Assembly: GCA_947502495.1 (NCBI GenBank)
Contig: CANNAC010000001.1
Coordinates: 868,906-932,905, forward strand
Direction of reading: 5' to 3'
DNA: 64,000 nt
Source: an uncultured Flavobacteriaceae bacterium
GTDB taxonomy: Bacteria > Bacteroidota > Bacteroidia > Flavobacteriales > Flavobacteriaceae
Below the pieces are notes generated by a model, which saw only the letters and a program-made list of their open reading frames with translations, was not told the origin of the DNA and did no database searches. Position numbers and translations under genes: made by a program. Shown piece after piece: positions 1 to 9,524 of the stretch (its first letter is position 1; the number at the start of each line of letters is the position of its first letter).

Positions 1-644
1 CCTTCTATATAATCTTGAAGAATTACATAATTAGAAGTGCCATCAGAATTACTATTAATATAGAAATCTAGTAACGAGTTAATATTACTCATTGCCGATT
101 TTTCAATAAGAATCACACCAGAACCACCAAAACCATTTAAGGGTTTGATAATCATTTTATCTGCTTTCGATTCTTTAATCTGCTGTACCAAATAATTCTT
201 ATTTTTAGATACATGCGTATTCGGAATAATGTTACTATGCGCATCTCCAAAAGCTGCGGTATATAATTTATTATTTGCTTCTCGCATTCCTTGTAAAGAA
301 TTGATGATAAAAACATCATCTTTTACAGAATCCAGAAAGTTTAGCATAATGGGATCTAATGGCGGATTTGCTCTAAAAAAAATAGCGTCAAAACCAGCAA
401 GAGGTAACATTTCTTCTCTTAATTGTACTTTACTATAAAATGCTTTTAAAGAATTTGGTACTTTTTCCATTCTACCTACTACATTACAAAAAGCATTGGT
501 AACACTATCTCTAATGGTAAGATTGGCAGGTGTACACATAGCAACGCCATGTCCACGTTTTACACATTCTTTAATTAAGGCTAAACTGGTATCATTTTCT
601 GCATCAATTTCGCTCCATGGATACATAATAAAGCAAATATTCAT
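1..644 (-). CDS. Glutathione synthetase-like ATP-grasp protein (partial, C-terminus outside window)
   Basis: The minus-strand frame opens at an ATG (642-644) and runs off the left edge with no stop, so about 214 N-terminal residues are visible. It begins MNICFIMYPWSEIDAENDTS. It has the GshB-like segment FFRANPPLDP near residue 90 and an ATP-grasp glycine-rich stretch KPLNGFGGSGV near residue 170. Family knowledge: prokaryotic glutathione synthetases ligate glycine to gamma-glutamylcysteine using ATP, but many Bacteroidota members of this fold have no proven substrate. Because bshA (bacillithiol synthesis) is also in the window, true glutathione production is uncertain. The family assignment is good; the substrate is inference. 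Confidence 0.75.
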   Translation of the reverse strand, partial: MNICFIMYPWSEIDAENDTSLALIKECVKRGHGVAMCTPANLTIRDSVTNAFCNVVGRMEKVPNSLKAFYSKVQLREEMLPLAGFDAIFFRANPPLDPIMLNFLDSVKDDVFIINSLQGMREANNKLYTAAFGDAHSNIIPNTHVSKNKNYLVQQIKESKADKMIIKPLNGFGGSGVILIEKSAMSNINSLLDFYINSNSDGTSNYVILQDYIE

Positions 645-795
645 AAGGTCTATATTTTGGTTGGTTAGTTAAATTTATAGATTATTTCAACTTTAAACAA
701 GAGAATTTAATCTTTTGAAATAGTAAAAGCGATTCTTCCTATGCTAAATAGCATCTTTTCAACAAATTGGAAACTCAAAAAAAGGAGTTCAATAC

Positions 796-2118
796 TTACT
801 TAACCGCCTCGTAATTATCATCCCATTCTTTTGCCTTCGGATGGTCGTGAAGCTTTCCTAAAGATTTAGCAACAATCATAGAAACGGTAGCATCTCCTGT
901 TACATTCACAACCGTTCTACACATATCTAAAGGTCTATCTACTGCAAAAATTAAGGCTAAACCAATAGGCAATAATTCTGCTGGAAAACCTATAGATTCT
1001 AGAACAATAACTAGCATTACCATTCCTGCACTTGGTACAGCAGCACTACCAATAGAAGCTAATAAAGCAGTTGCAATAATAACTAATTGGTTCGTAAACG
1101 TTAATCCTTCAGGCCAAATTACCTGCATAATAAAAACAGCTGCAATACCTTGATATAAACTAGTTCCGTCCATATTTACAGTAGCACCAACTGGTAATAC
1201 AAAACCAGAAACTTCTTTATCTACACCTAAATGCTCTTCCACACGTTCCATGGTTACTGGCAAAGTTGCAGCACTCGAACTGGTAGAAAAAGCCAATAAT
1301 TGCGCTGGAGAAATTTCTTTTAAAAACCATAAAGGCGATTTCTTAACCACAAACTTTATCAGGACTAAATAGAAACCAATCATTAAGGATAAACCTAAGA
1401 CTACACAACCTGCATAGTTTAGAAGTTTTAATAAAATTTCGGTGTCATCAAAGGCTATGATTACGTTTGCCATTAAAGCGAAAACTGCATAAGGCGCAAA
1501 TAACATAATTAAATCCACCATTTTCATTACGACTTCATTGAGAGAATCAAAGAAATCTACTAATGGTTTTGCTTTTTTCTCTGGAATTAATAGTAAACAA
1601 ATACCGACAAATAAAGCAAAGAAAATAATCTGTAGCATCTTTGCTTCTCCTAAAGAAACGAATATATTACTCGGAAAAATATCTACTAAAGCCTGCAATG
1701 GTCCAGCATCATTTTGCGCGGTAGCTTTGGCTAATTTATCGGTAACTCCGGCATCATTTTCATATTTCATTTTGATTTTAGCAATCGTATCTTGCGACAT
1801 TCCAACTCCTGGTTTCACAGTATTTACAATCGTTAATCCAATAATGATAGCAATTAGCGTGGTACCAACATAAATAGCGATGGTTCGTAATCCCATCGAT
1901 TTAATTTTAGAAATATCTTTTAAATCGGAAATCCCTTTAATTAACGAAGCTAGAATTAACGGAACAGCAATTAGCTTTAAAAGGTTAATAAAGATCTTAC
2001 CAAAAGGTGCAATCCAATCGGAAACAAAATCTTTACCATCATACGCATTCATGATGAATCCGAAGATGATACCCAATATCATTCCTATTATTATTTTCCA
2101 GTGTAGTGCTAATTTCAT
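796..2118 (-). CDS. Dicarboxylate/amino acid:cation symporter (DAACS / SLC1 family)
   Basis: A 440-residue polytopic membrane protein of the usual length for GltP/DctA-type sodium- or proton-coupled carriers. The two diagnostic re-entrant loop motifs are present: the serine-rich STSSSAATLP (about residues 278-287) and NMDGTSLYQG (about 315-325). Both form the substrate and cation site in this family. The N-terminus starts directly with a membrane segment (MKLALHWKIIIGMILGIIFG). It imports C4-dicarboxylates, glutamate or aspartate across the inner membrane; which one cannot be told from sequence alone. It stands about 40 bp downstream of the 2156-2725 gene on the same strand and may be co-transcribed with it. 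Confidence 0.93.
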   Translation of the reverse strand: MKLALHWKIIIGMILGIIFGFIMNAYDGKDFVSDWIAPFGKIFINLLKLIAVPLILASLIKGISDLKDISKIKSMGLRTIAIYVGTTLIAIIIGLTIVNTVKPGVGMSQDTIAKIKMKYENDAGVTDKLAKATAQNDAGPLQALVDIFPSNIFVSLGEAKMLQIIFFALFVGICLLLIPEKKAKPLVDFFDSLNEVVMKMVDLIMLFAPYAVFALMANVIIAFDDTEILLKLLNYAGCVVLGLSLMIGFYLVLIKFVVKKSPLWFLKEISPAQLLAFSTSSSAATLPVTMERVEEHLGVDKEVSGFVLPVGATVNMDGTSLYQGIAAVFIMQVIWPEGLTFTNQLVIIATALLASIGSAAVPSAGMVMLVIVLESIGFPAELLPIGLALIFAVDRPLDMCRTVVNVTGDATVSMIVAKSLGKLHDHPKAKEWDDNYEAVK

Positions 2119-2155
2119 GTTATTTATTTTTCATTTCCGTTAGGCGGAAACTTCG

Positions 2156-2725
2156 TTAGTTCGTTTTTCTTCCTATACTTTTATGTCTCCAAACCTCATA
2201 AAGATAACAATCTGTATGTTCTTCTTCTGGATTATTAATTGGTAATTCTTTCTGTATTCTTTTGGCCATATCATATTCTGAAATTAGACCATAAATATTT
2301 AAATCTTTTGGCAGAAAAGTTTCATCAAAACCACCACAATTAGTCAAAGCGCTTGTGTCTCCTCCTATTTCGATTAAATCATAACCTATAAAATCATAGG
2401 TAGCACTTAAATCTGCTTTTTCTTTTTCCGGTTCTTTAATTATAGCTAGTAAATTAAAAAAAGGAACCTCCTTCACATTATTCAAGACATAATCTAAGGA
2501 ATTAAAATAGAACATGAGCATTCCGTTATCGGATATAATAAAATCCCATACTTCGGAAGCATCTAAATCTAAGACAAATGCTAGTCTATTCAAATTACCA
2601 TCCAAAGAAACCAATTCTTTTAGATGAAATAATTCGGTCCAATCGATATATTCTTTCCAAGTAAACCCATCGGTATTATCTGAATCATACGTTTTTAGCG
2701 CCGTGTAATAAATCTCAGATTTCAT
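2156..2725 (-). CDS. Hypothetical protein, 189 aa
   Basis: A soluble acidic protein with no signal peptide or membrane segment. I do not recognise a named family. It contains a tryptophan/aspartate-rich N-terminal half (TWKEYIDWTELFHLKEL) and a C-terminal part with ENG-like turns and a late cysteine (HTDCYLYEVWRH). It lies between aroC and the symporter, all on the minus strand with gaps under 50 bp, so it is probably read through from aroC. The start is an ATG at 2723-2725. Nothing visible points to a catalytic role. Confidence 0.7.
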   Translation of the reverse strand: MKSEIYYTALKTYDSDNTDGFTWKEYIDWTELFHLKELVSLDGNLNRLAFVLDLDASEVWDFIISDNGMLMFYFNSLDYVLNNVKEVPFFNLLAIIKEPEKEKADLSATYDFIGYDLIEIGGDTSALTNCGGFDETFLPKDLNIYGLISEYDMAKRIQKELPINNPEEEHTDCYLYEVWRHKSIGRKTN

Positions 2726-2772
2726 CGGAATATATAAAAAATTAGGTAATCCTTACTTTCGTTAGAATCTTG

Positions 2773-3831
2773 TTAGTACATTTTATTTAGTAAATAGTAA
2801 TCTGCTAAAACCAATGCTGCCATTGCTTCTACAATAGGAATTGCGCGAGGTACTACACAAGGATCATGTCTTCCTTTTCCTTGCATTTCTAACGTTTCGC
2901 CTTTACTATTTATGGTTTCTTGTTTTTGCATTATGGTTGCCACTGGCTTAAAAGCAACACGAAAGTAAATATCCATACCGTTGCTTATTCCACCTTGAAT
3001 ACCACCAGAAAGATTTGATTTTGTGCTTCCGTCTGGATTAAAAAGATCATTGTGCTCGCTACCTTTCATTTTTGCACCACAAAATCCGCTACCATATTCA
3101 AAACCTTTTACGGCATTTATTGAAAGCATGGCTTTACCAAGTTCTGCGTGTAATCTATCAAAAACAGGTTCCCCTAAACCTACGGGGACATTTTGTAATA
3201 CACAGGTTACGGTACCACCAATAGTATCACCTTCTTTTCTAATCTCTTTAATTCTAGCAATCATTTTTTCAGCAATTGCTTCATCCGGACAACGTACGAT
3301 ATTACTTTCTGTTTTAGAAAAATCTAAATCTTGATATGGTTTATCTATAAAAATCTCCCCAACGGAAGAGGTAAATGCATTAATTTTCACATTACTTAGC
3401 ACTTGTTTTGCAATTGCTCCTGCAACTACTCTACAAGCGGTTTCCCTTGCAGAACTGCGTCCGCCACCTCTATAATCCCGAACACCATACTTTTGATCGT
3501 AGGTATAATCGGCGTGACTAGGACGATACACATCTTTAATATGGGTATAATCTTTCGATTTTTGATTCGCGTTTTTTATGATAAAACCTATAGGAGTTCC
3601 AGTGGTTTGTCCTTCAAATATACCAGATAAAAACTCTACAGTATCTGGTTCTTTACGTTGTGTTACGATTTCGGACTGCCCTGGTTTTCTTCGGTTTAGT
3701 TCGTTTTGAATGGCTTCCAAATCTAATTGTAAACCCGAAGGACAACCATCAATTACACCACCAATTGCAATTCCGTGTGATTCACCAAAAGTGGTTACTT
3801 TAAATACATTTCCAAAAGAATTTCCAGCCAT
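2773..3831 (-). CDS. aroC: Chorismate synthase
   Basis: Converts 5-enolpyruvylshikimate-3-phosphate to chorismate using reduced FMN, the last step of the shikimate pathway, in the cytoplasm. The 352-residue length is standard. Signature stretches are visible: TTFGESHG near the N-terminus (about residues 13-20), [20 protein letters not shown] in the middle, and [11 protein letters not shown] followed by [11 protein letters not shown] in the C-terminal half. The C-terminus ([20 protein letters not shown]) is also typical. The ATG at 3829-3831 gives the expected start [10 protein letters not shown]. It is divergent from the 4001-4885 lipoprotein gene. Confidence 0.98.
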   Translation of the reverse strand: MAGNSFGNVFKVTTFGESHGIAIGGVIDGCPSGLQLDLEAIQNELNRRKPGQSEIVTQRKEPDTVEFLSGIFEGQTTGTPIGFIIKNANQKSKDYTHIKDVYRPSHADYTYDQKYGVRDYRGGGRSSARETACRVVAGAIAKQVLSNVKINAFTSSVGEIFIDKPYQDLDFSKTESNIVRCPDEAIAEKMIARIKEIRKEGDTIGGTVTCVLQNVPVGLGEPVFDRLHAELGKAMLSINAVKGFEYGSGFCGAKMKGSEHNDLFNPDGSTKSNLSGGIQGGISNGMDIYFRVAFKPVATIMQKQETINSKGETLEMQGKGRHDPCVVPRAIPIVEAMAALVLADYYLLNKMY

Positions 3832-3948
3832 TATTATATTGCTAATAGTTATTTGTGCTAATGTAAATCTATTATTAGAGAAATAAAAAAATTAATTATA
3901 ACAATATTTTTAATGCCTTAAGATTCAAAATATTATCTGAATATTAGT

Positions 3949-3978
3949 TTGGACTAAAATAATATAAGCTTATTTTTG
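3949..3978 (+). promoter_or_regulatory. Bacteroidota-type promoter upstream of the 4001 lipoprotein gene
   Basis: TTG at 3949-3951 is followed by a 19-bp spacer and TATTTTTG at 3971-3978. This fits the known TTG-N17-23-TAnnTTTG pattern of the Bacteroidota primary sigma factor exactly. The predicted transcript would begin near 3985, leaving a leader of about 16 nt before the ATG at 4001. Confidence 0.7.
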
Positions 3979-4000
3979 TTGCTTAAAAAAATTGATTAAT

Positions 4001-4885
4001 ATGAAAAATGTAAAAACACTTTTATTATTTGCTGCTGTTATGCTAATAGCTGCATGTAGTAGTAATGACGATTCTCCTTCTACTCCGAAGTCTACTTTAA
4101 CAGTAAACCTTAATGGTATACAACCATTAGATGGCGATTTAACCTATGAAGGTTGGATTATGGTAGACGGATTACCTGTTTCTACAGGAAGATTTAACAC
4201 GACATCTACATCTACTTCTAAAAGTTTCCAAATAGCAACTGCAGATTTAGAGATAGCAACTGCTTTTATTCTATCTATTGAACCAACGCAAAATGATGAT
4301 CCAGCGCCTTCAAACACAAAAATATTAAGCGGTACTTTTGTTGCTAACGCGGCAACATTAAGCATTACTTCTATGGTAGGTAACTTTGTAGATTCTGCAA
4401 ATCCTTTTTCTGGATCTTTTATAAAAGCTACTCCTACCGATAATACGGGAGGAATTGATAATGGTAATAACGACTTTGGTATTTGGTTTATTCAAGACCA
4501 AACAACTGCAGGTTTAGTGAATTTACCAACATTAGCAACTGGATGGAAATATGAAGGTTGGGTAGTGTTTAATACTGGAGCAACTCCAGTTACTACAGGG
4601 AAATTTACCATGGCTTCTGGTGTAGATAGCGCTTCTCCATATAGTGGAAACGAGCCTGCTCCTTTATTTCCAGGTGAAGACTTTTTATCTAACTTACCTG
4701 CTGGTGTAGACGGAAACATTAATGGTTTACCTGTTGTTATCTCTATTGAACCAGATCTTTCAGCAGATCCAACTACGCCATTTTTCTTAAAACCAATCAG
4801 TGGTACTGAAGGTATTAACTCGAATGTATTAAGTGTTACAACAAATATAAATGCACTTATTAGTGGTACTGCCCAAATAAACTAA
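4001..4885 (+). CDS. Lipoprotein with two copies of a beta-rich domain
   Basis: A 294-residue exported lipoprotein. The signal peptide MKNVKTLLLFAAVMLIAACSS has a lipobox ending at the cysteine, followed by SNDDSP, an acidic +2 region common in Bacteroidota surface lipoproteins. Two similar halves are visible: LTYEGWIMVDGLPVSTGRF (about residues 43-61) and WKYEGWVVFNTGATPVTTGKF (about 182-202). Each is followed by a segment with SIEP (LSIEPTQND and ISIEPDLSAD). Resembling proteins are sometimes labelled anti-sigma-factor-like, but no function is demonstrated by the sequence. I chose the ATG at 4001 over a TTG at 3992 because it sits right before the signal peptide and downstream of a good promoter. 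A terminator hairpin follows. Confidence 0.85.
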   Translation: MKNVKTLLLFAAVMLIAACSSNDDSPSTPKSTLTVNLNGIQPLDGDLTYEGWIMVDGLPVSTGRFNTTSTSTSKSFQIATADLEIATAFILSIEPTQNDDPAPSNTKILSGTFVANAATLSITSMVGNFVDSANPFSGSFIKATPTDNTGGIDNGNNDFGIWFIQDQTTAGLVNLPTLATGWKYEGWVVFNTGATPVTTGKFTMASGVDSASPYSGNEPAPLFPGEDFLSNLPAGVDGNINGLPVVISIEPDLSADPTTPFFLKPISGTEGINSNVLSVTTNINALISGTAQIN

Positions 4886-4912
4886 GCAGACCCAAAACAT
4901 AATTTTCACTTT

Positions 4913-4945
4913 AAAAGCCTCGTTATTCGAGGCTTTTATACTTTC
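4913..4945 (+). terminator. Rho-independent terminator after the 4001 lipoprotein gene
   Basis: A 10-bp perfect stem (AAAAGCCTCG at 4913-4922 with CGAGGCTTTT at 4928-4937) and a TTATT loop, followed by a T-rich tract. It lies 28 bp after the stop codon. Confidence 0.85.
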
Positions 4946-5103
4946 TATAGCTTCCTGTATTCAAAACACAAGACATCTTAACTTCTTAAAAACGCATAAC
5001 ATAAACTTTACAATTAACTAGTAATTATATAATTAACAGGTAATATTCAAATAACATACAAGCGTGTTATTTGTACCATTAATAAAACGAAAATGGTACT
5101 AGT

Positions 5104-5952
5104 TTGAAAACGAAAAGAAAAGTAGAAATTGCAGTAATATCCGATGTGCATTTAGGTACTTTTGGTTGTCATGCCAAGCAGTTATTAACCTATCTAAATA
5201 GCATTGAACCAAAAAGATTAATTCTAAATGGGGATATTATAGATATATGGCAATTTAGTAAACGCTACTTTCCTCCTGCACATTTAAAAGTCATTAAGAA
5301 AATAATTACTATGGCTTCTAATGGCACCGAAGTCATTTACATCACTGGAAACCACGACGAAATGCTACGAAAATTTAGTGATGCGCAAATTGGTAAAATT
5401 TCTATTGTCGATAAATATGTAACCGAGTTAGATGGTAAAAAAGCATGGTTTTTTCATGGTGATGTTTTTGATGTTTCTATACAAAACGCCAAATGGCTGG
5501 CGAAACTTGGTGGTTATGGCTATGATCTACTTATTATTATTAACCGTTTTGTAAATTGGTGTTTAGTACGCTTAGGAAGAGAGCGTTATTCCCTTTCTAA
5601 AAAAATAAAGAATAGCGTGAAAGGCGCCATTAAATATATTAGTGATTTTGAAGAAGTTGCAACAGATTTAGCGATAGAAAATGGTTATGACTATGTTATT
5701 TGCGGACATATACATCAACCGAAAATGATCATTAAAGGCAATAAAAATGGTCAGACCATGTATTTGAATTCTGGCGATTGGGTAGAAAATTTTACCGCTT
5801 TAGAATATCAATTTAAACGCTGGAAAATTTATCATTATAACAAAGATAAGCTCTCTCCTTTTTTTGCAGATGAAGACATTAAAGAAATGGAAATGAAAGA
5901 TTTAATTGCCGCAATAACGATAGTGGATCAAAACAAAAAGAAATCAGATTAG
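5104..5952 (+). CDS. Metallophosphoesterase, UDP-2,3-diacylglucosamine diphosphatase type
   Basis: A 282-residue calcineurin-like phosphoesterase. All metal-site blocks are present in order: SDVHLG (residues 12-17), NGDIID (about 41-46), GNHDE (about 80-84), FFHGD (about 118-122) and CGHIHQP (about 199-205). Members with this layout hydrolyse the pyrophosphate of UDP-diacylglucosamine in lipid A synthesis (LpxH/LpxG-like), consistent with a Gram-negative envelope; the exact substrate is inferred. The start must be TTG (5104-5106): an in-frame stop lies at 5083-5085 and no in-frame ATG precedes the first metal motif. An ATG at 5093 opens a four-codon frame whose TGA overlaps this TTG. The 3' end overlaps the convergent dehydrogenase gene by 9 bp. 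Confidence 0.85.
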   Translation: MKTKRKVEIAVISDVHLGTFGCHAKQLLTYLNSIEPKRLILNGDIIDIWQFSKRYFPPAHLKVIKKIITMASNGTEVIYITGNHDEMLRKFSDAQIGKISIVDKYVTELDGKKAWFFHGDVFDVSIQNAKWLAKLGGYGYDLLIIINRFVNWCLVRLGRERYSLSKKIKNSVKGAIKYISDFEEVATDLAIENGYDYVICGHIHQPKMIIKGNKNGQTMYLNSGDWVENFTALEYQFKRWKIYHYNKDKLSPFFADEDIKEMEMKDLIAAITIVDQNKKKSD

Positions 5953-8877
5953 CGCTTCTTTTAAAATACTGATAGGATGCAATGCCTGACGCTGTGTACC
6001 ATCTTTTATTTGATGCCTACAACTCGTCCCGTTTGCTGCGATAACGGTTTCCTTGCTTGCTTTTCGTACCGCTGGAAATAACGTTTGTTCCCCAATTTGC
6101 ATACTCACATCATAATGCTCTTTTTCATATCCAAAACTTCCTGCCATACCACAACAACCGCTTGGTATAATGGTTACTTTATAGTTTTCCGGTAGATTTA
6201 GAACCGCAAAACTAGAGAGTGGATTGCTTTGTGCTTTTTGATGGCAATGCCCATGAAACTTAATCGTTTTTACTTCTTTAGTAAATTGCGATGCTTTAAT
6301 GTTTCCTAGCTGTATTTCTTGCTGAATAAATTCTTCGATTAGAAAGGTGTTTTTCGCTATTTTTACTGCGGAAACTTTATCGTCCACAAGCTTTATGTAT
6401 TCATCTTTAAAGCTTAAAATTGCGGAAGGTTCAATTCCTATTAATGGCGTTTCTTCTGTGATTAAACCTTTAAAAATGCTAACGTTTTTATTGGCTATAT
6501 TTTTGGCTTGTTCCAGCAATCCTTTAGACAAAAAGGTACGACCAGATTCTTCGTGTTTTATAAGCTTTACGTTGTAATTTAGCTGCTGTAAAACGTGAAT
6601 AGCATCTATACCAATTGGCGTATCTAAAAAGTTAGTAAACTCGTCATTAAACAAATAAACCGTTTTAATAAATTCAGATTTAACTATTTGATTATCATAC
6701 AAATGAAATACCTTACTTAAACTTTTATTTGAAATTAAAGGAAGATTTCTTTTCTTAGCAATTCCGAAGGATTTCTTTAACAAAGAAGCTGTAAACGTAT
6801 TGGAAAATACAAAATTTGTAAGCTTCGGAAAATGACTTCCAAGCTGATTTAATTGGTTGTTATATGCAAACAATTTGGTACGTAAAGAAACCCCATTTTC
6901 CTTTTGATATTGGTACTGAAATTCTGCTTTTAAACTAGCAACATCTACACTACTCGGACATTCACTTGCGCATGCTTTACAGCTCAGGCATAAATCGAAA
7001 ACCTGCTTTAATTCTTTATGATTAAACTTATTCGCTTTCTCCGAATTGGTTAAAAATTCACGCAAGGCATTTGCTCTAGCTCTTGTGGTATCTTGTTCGT
7101 TTCTGGTGGCTCTAAAACTAGGACACATAGTTCCTCCAAACTCCGGAAGCTTTCTACAATCGCCAGAACCATTACATTTCTCTGCTTCCCGAAGAATTCC
7201 TTGGGATTTAGAAAAATCTAATAAGGTTTCAATGGCTGGTTCTTCTCTATTTGGTTGGTATCGTAAACTCTCATCCATAGCATAAGCATCTACAATCTTA
7301 CCAGGATTAAAGATATTATTTACATCAAAAACAGCCTTAATTCGTTTTAAAATATCATAATTAGCCGCACCAATCATCAACGGAATAAACTCGGCACGAA
7401 CAATACCATCGCCATGTTCGCCGCTCATGGATCCATTATATTTTTTAACTAGCTTGGCTACATCTGTCGTTATTTTTCTAAACAGAGCAACATCTCCTTT
7501 TTTCTTTAAATTTAAAATCGGTCTTAAATGTAATTCACCAGCTCCTGCATGTGCATAATACACTGCTTTTTGGTTATAGGTTTTCATTAACGCCGTAAAA
7601 TCTTCGATATAATTTGCTAAATCTGGCAACCCAACGGCAGTATCTTCAATACATGCCACCGTTTTTTTATCACCAATCATATTCCCTAACAAACCTAATC
7701 CTGCTTTTCGTAACTCTACCGCTTTATCAATAGACGCATCTAACAATAAGGCATTTGCGTAGCTTAACCCCTGCTTTTCAATGGCTTTTATAAGTGCTTC
7801 TGCTTGTTCTTTAGCTTCCTTTATGGTGTTTCCTTTTACCTCACACATTAAGATTGCTTCTGGATCTCCTTGAATAAACTGTCTATTTTCTTCTTGAGTC
7901 TTATTGTGTTTGGTTAAATCTAAAATGGTTTTATCCATCATTTCACAGGTATGCAAATTATGTTGCATTACCGTTTCTACACTTTTAAGACAGTCCGCAA
8001 TACGTTTGAAATGCGCAGCAACCATAACGCTTTCGGTTGGCGGAAGCAGGTCTAATTTCAATGTGATTTGTGTGGTAAACGCCAATGTCCCTTCGCTACC
8101 AGAAAGCAATTTACACATGTTGAAATTGGAAGCTGACCCTGAAATTGAAAAAACAGATGCTTTTATCAATTCATCTATAGCATAACCGGTATTTCTTCTA
8201 TGTATTTCCGGATTTGGAAATTCGTTTTGTATTTGAAGTTGTACTTCTTCCGAAGCTAATTCGGAATATATTGTTTTATAAATTTCACCTTCTAAAGTCT
8301 CTAGTTTTGTTTTGTCTTTAAATGCTTCCGAAGACAATTCCGTAAAGAAAACAGCACTACCATCACTTAAAATAGTATGCAATTCTACCACTTTATCTCT
8401 GGTAACACCATATTGAATAGATGTAGTTCCTGAAGAGTTATTTCCTACCATTCCGCCAATCATACAGCGATTTGACGTGGAAGTATTTGGTCCGAAAAAT
8501 AAACCAAAAGGTTTTAAATAATTATTTAAAGTGTCCCGAACAACTCCTGGTTGTACGGTAACCGTTTGCTCCTTTTCGTTTACACCTATAATCTTCGTAA
8601 AATATTTAGAAACATCTACCACAATACCTTCACCAACACATTGTCCTGCTAGAGATGTTCCTGCAGTTCTAGGAATTAATGAAGTCTTATTTTCTTTCGC
8701 AAAAGCGATAAGTAATTTTATATCATTCGCATCTTTTGGATAGGCCACAGCTAAAGGCAACTTCCTATAAACCGAAGCATCTGTTGCGTAAATAGAGCGC
8801 ATTAAATCATCCCAATACAAAGCACCAAGCAGTTGATTTTGTAAATTTTTTAAAGCAATGTGAATAAGATTGTTCAT
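5944..8877 (-). CDS. FAD-linked oxidase / Fe-S fusion dehydrogenase (D-lactate or 2-hydroxyacid type)
   Basis: A 977-residue fusion. Residues about 40-180 form a PCMH-type FAD-binding domain (IPRTAGTSLAGQCVGEGIVVD). About 280-545 is the FAD-linked oxidase C-terminal domain, ending GDGIVRAEFIPLM...FNPGKIVDAY. About 565-650 carries cysteine clusters for 4Fe-4S centres (CLSCKACASECP near 632). The C-terminus has CCG-type motifs HCHQKA (about 877) and SGCCGMAGSFGYE (about 907). This domain order (GlcD plus GlpC-like) is that of membrane-associated D-lactate or D-2-hydroxyglutarate dehydrogenases such as YdiJ/Dld-II. It would pass electrons to the quinone pool. The substrate is not decidable from sequence. 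Confidence 0.93.
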   Translation of the reverse strand: MNNLIHIALKNLQNQLLGALYWDDLMRSIYATDASVYRKLPLAVAYPKDANDIKLLIAFAKENKTSLIPRTAGTSLAGQCVGEGIVVDVSKYFTKIIGVNEKEQTVTVQPGVVRDTLNNYLKPFGLFFGPNTSTSNRCMIGGMVGNNSSGTTSIQYGVTRDKVVELHTILSDGSAVFFTELSSEAFKDKTKLETLEGEIYKTIYSELASEEVQLQIQNEFPNPEIHRRNTGYAIDELIKASVFSISGSASNFNMCKLLSGSEGTLAFTTQITLKLDLLPPTESVMVAAHFKRIADCLKSVETVMQHNLHTCEMMDKTILDLTKHNKTQEENRQFIQGDPEAILMCEVKGNTIKEAKEQAEALIKAIEKQGLSYANALLLDASIDKAVELRKAGLGLLGNMIGDKKTVACIEDTAVGLPDLANYIEDFTALMKTYNQKAVYYAHAGAGELHLRPILNLKKKGDVALFRKITTDVAKLVKKYNGSMSGEHGDGIVRAEFIPLMIGAANYDILKRIKAVFDVNNIFNPGKIVDAYAMDESLRYQPNREEPAIETLLDFSKSQGILREAEKCNGSGDCRKLPEFGGTMCPSFRATRNEQDTTRARANALREFLTNSEKANKFNHKELKQVFDLCLSCKACASECPSSVDVASLKAEFQYQYQKENGVSLRTKLFAYNNQLNQLGSHFPKLTNFVFSNTFTASLLKKSFGIAKKRNLPLISNKSLSKVFHLYDNQIVKSEFIKTVYLFNDEFTNFLDTPIGIDAIHVLQQLNYNVKLIKHEESGRTFLSKGLLEQAKNIANKNVSIFKGLITEETPLIGIEPSAILSFKDEYIKLVDDKVSAVKIAKNTFLIEEFIQQEIQLGNIKASQFTKEVKTIKFHGHCHQKAQSNPLSSFAVLNLPENYKVTIIPSGCCGMAGSFGYEKEHYDVSMQIGEQTLFPAVRKASKETVIAANGTSCRHQIKDGTQRQALHPISILKEALI

Positions 8878-8990
8878 TTATAAATTTCAGAAAATAAAAG
8901 GATACTAATTTAAGGTTTAAATTTACGGTTAGTTTGCCAATAATTATAAAACTAGTACGTTATTATTATCAAGAATTAAAACAGAAACTT

Positions 8991-9488
8991 ATGAAATCAA
9001 GATTTTTAATTATAATTGCTTTATTTGGATTTGCAATAACTGCCACGGCACAAGAAATTGCAGAAAATGCTATAGGATTACGTTTAGGAGATGCAAACGG
9101 TTTAGGTGCTAGTATTTCTTACCAACGTGCTATCTTAGAGAACAACCGTTTAGAAGTCGATTTTGGATGGAGTAACGGAAAGGATTATAACGGTGTTAAA
9201 TTGGTAGGTTTATATCAATGGGTAAAACCACTTCAAGGAGATTTTAATTGGTATTTTGGTGCCGGTGCAGGTTTTTCTACCTATACTTTTAATGACTATA
9301 GAGGTAGAGATGAGGATCACAAAGACTCTTTTGTTTTTGCTTCTGGAGATATTGGCGTAGAATACAAATTTGATTTTCCTTTACTTCTATCTTTAGATCT
9401 TAGACCAGAACTAGGTTTTGGAGATGGCGCATATAACAATAATAATCTAGATTTGGATGTAGGCGTTAGCGCACGTTACACGTTCTAA
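8991..9488 (+). CDS. Small outer membrane beta-barrel protein
   Basis: 165 residues with a cleavable signal peptide (MKSRFLIIIALFGFAITATAQE). A run of alternating, aromatic-rich strands follows, ending in ARYTF, a classic C-terminal barrel signature with terminal phenylalanine. Glycine-rich turns (LRLGDANGLGASISYQ) and WYFGAGAGFSTY resemble the opacity/OmpW-like group of small porin-like proteins. The function is unknown. The ATG at 8991 is preferred over an upstream TTG at 8934 because it directly precedes the signal peptide. Confidence 0.8.
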   Translation: MKSRFLIIIALFGFAITATAQEIAENAIGLRLGDANGLGASISYQRAILENNRLEVDFGWSNGKDYNGVKLVGLYQWVKPLQGDFNWYFGAGAGFSTYTFNDYRGRDEDHKDSFVFASGDIGVEYKFDFPLLLSLDLRPELGFGDGAYNNNNLDLDVGVSARYTF

Positions 9489-9524
9489 TATTTAATTGTA
9501 CTGGATTCTAAATTTAAATAAAAT

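Noticed and set aside
2134-2150. TTTCCG/CGGAAA hairpin in the gap after the 2156 gene
   Set aside because: Only a 6-bp stem and no T run on the relevant strand; not supported as a terminator.
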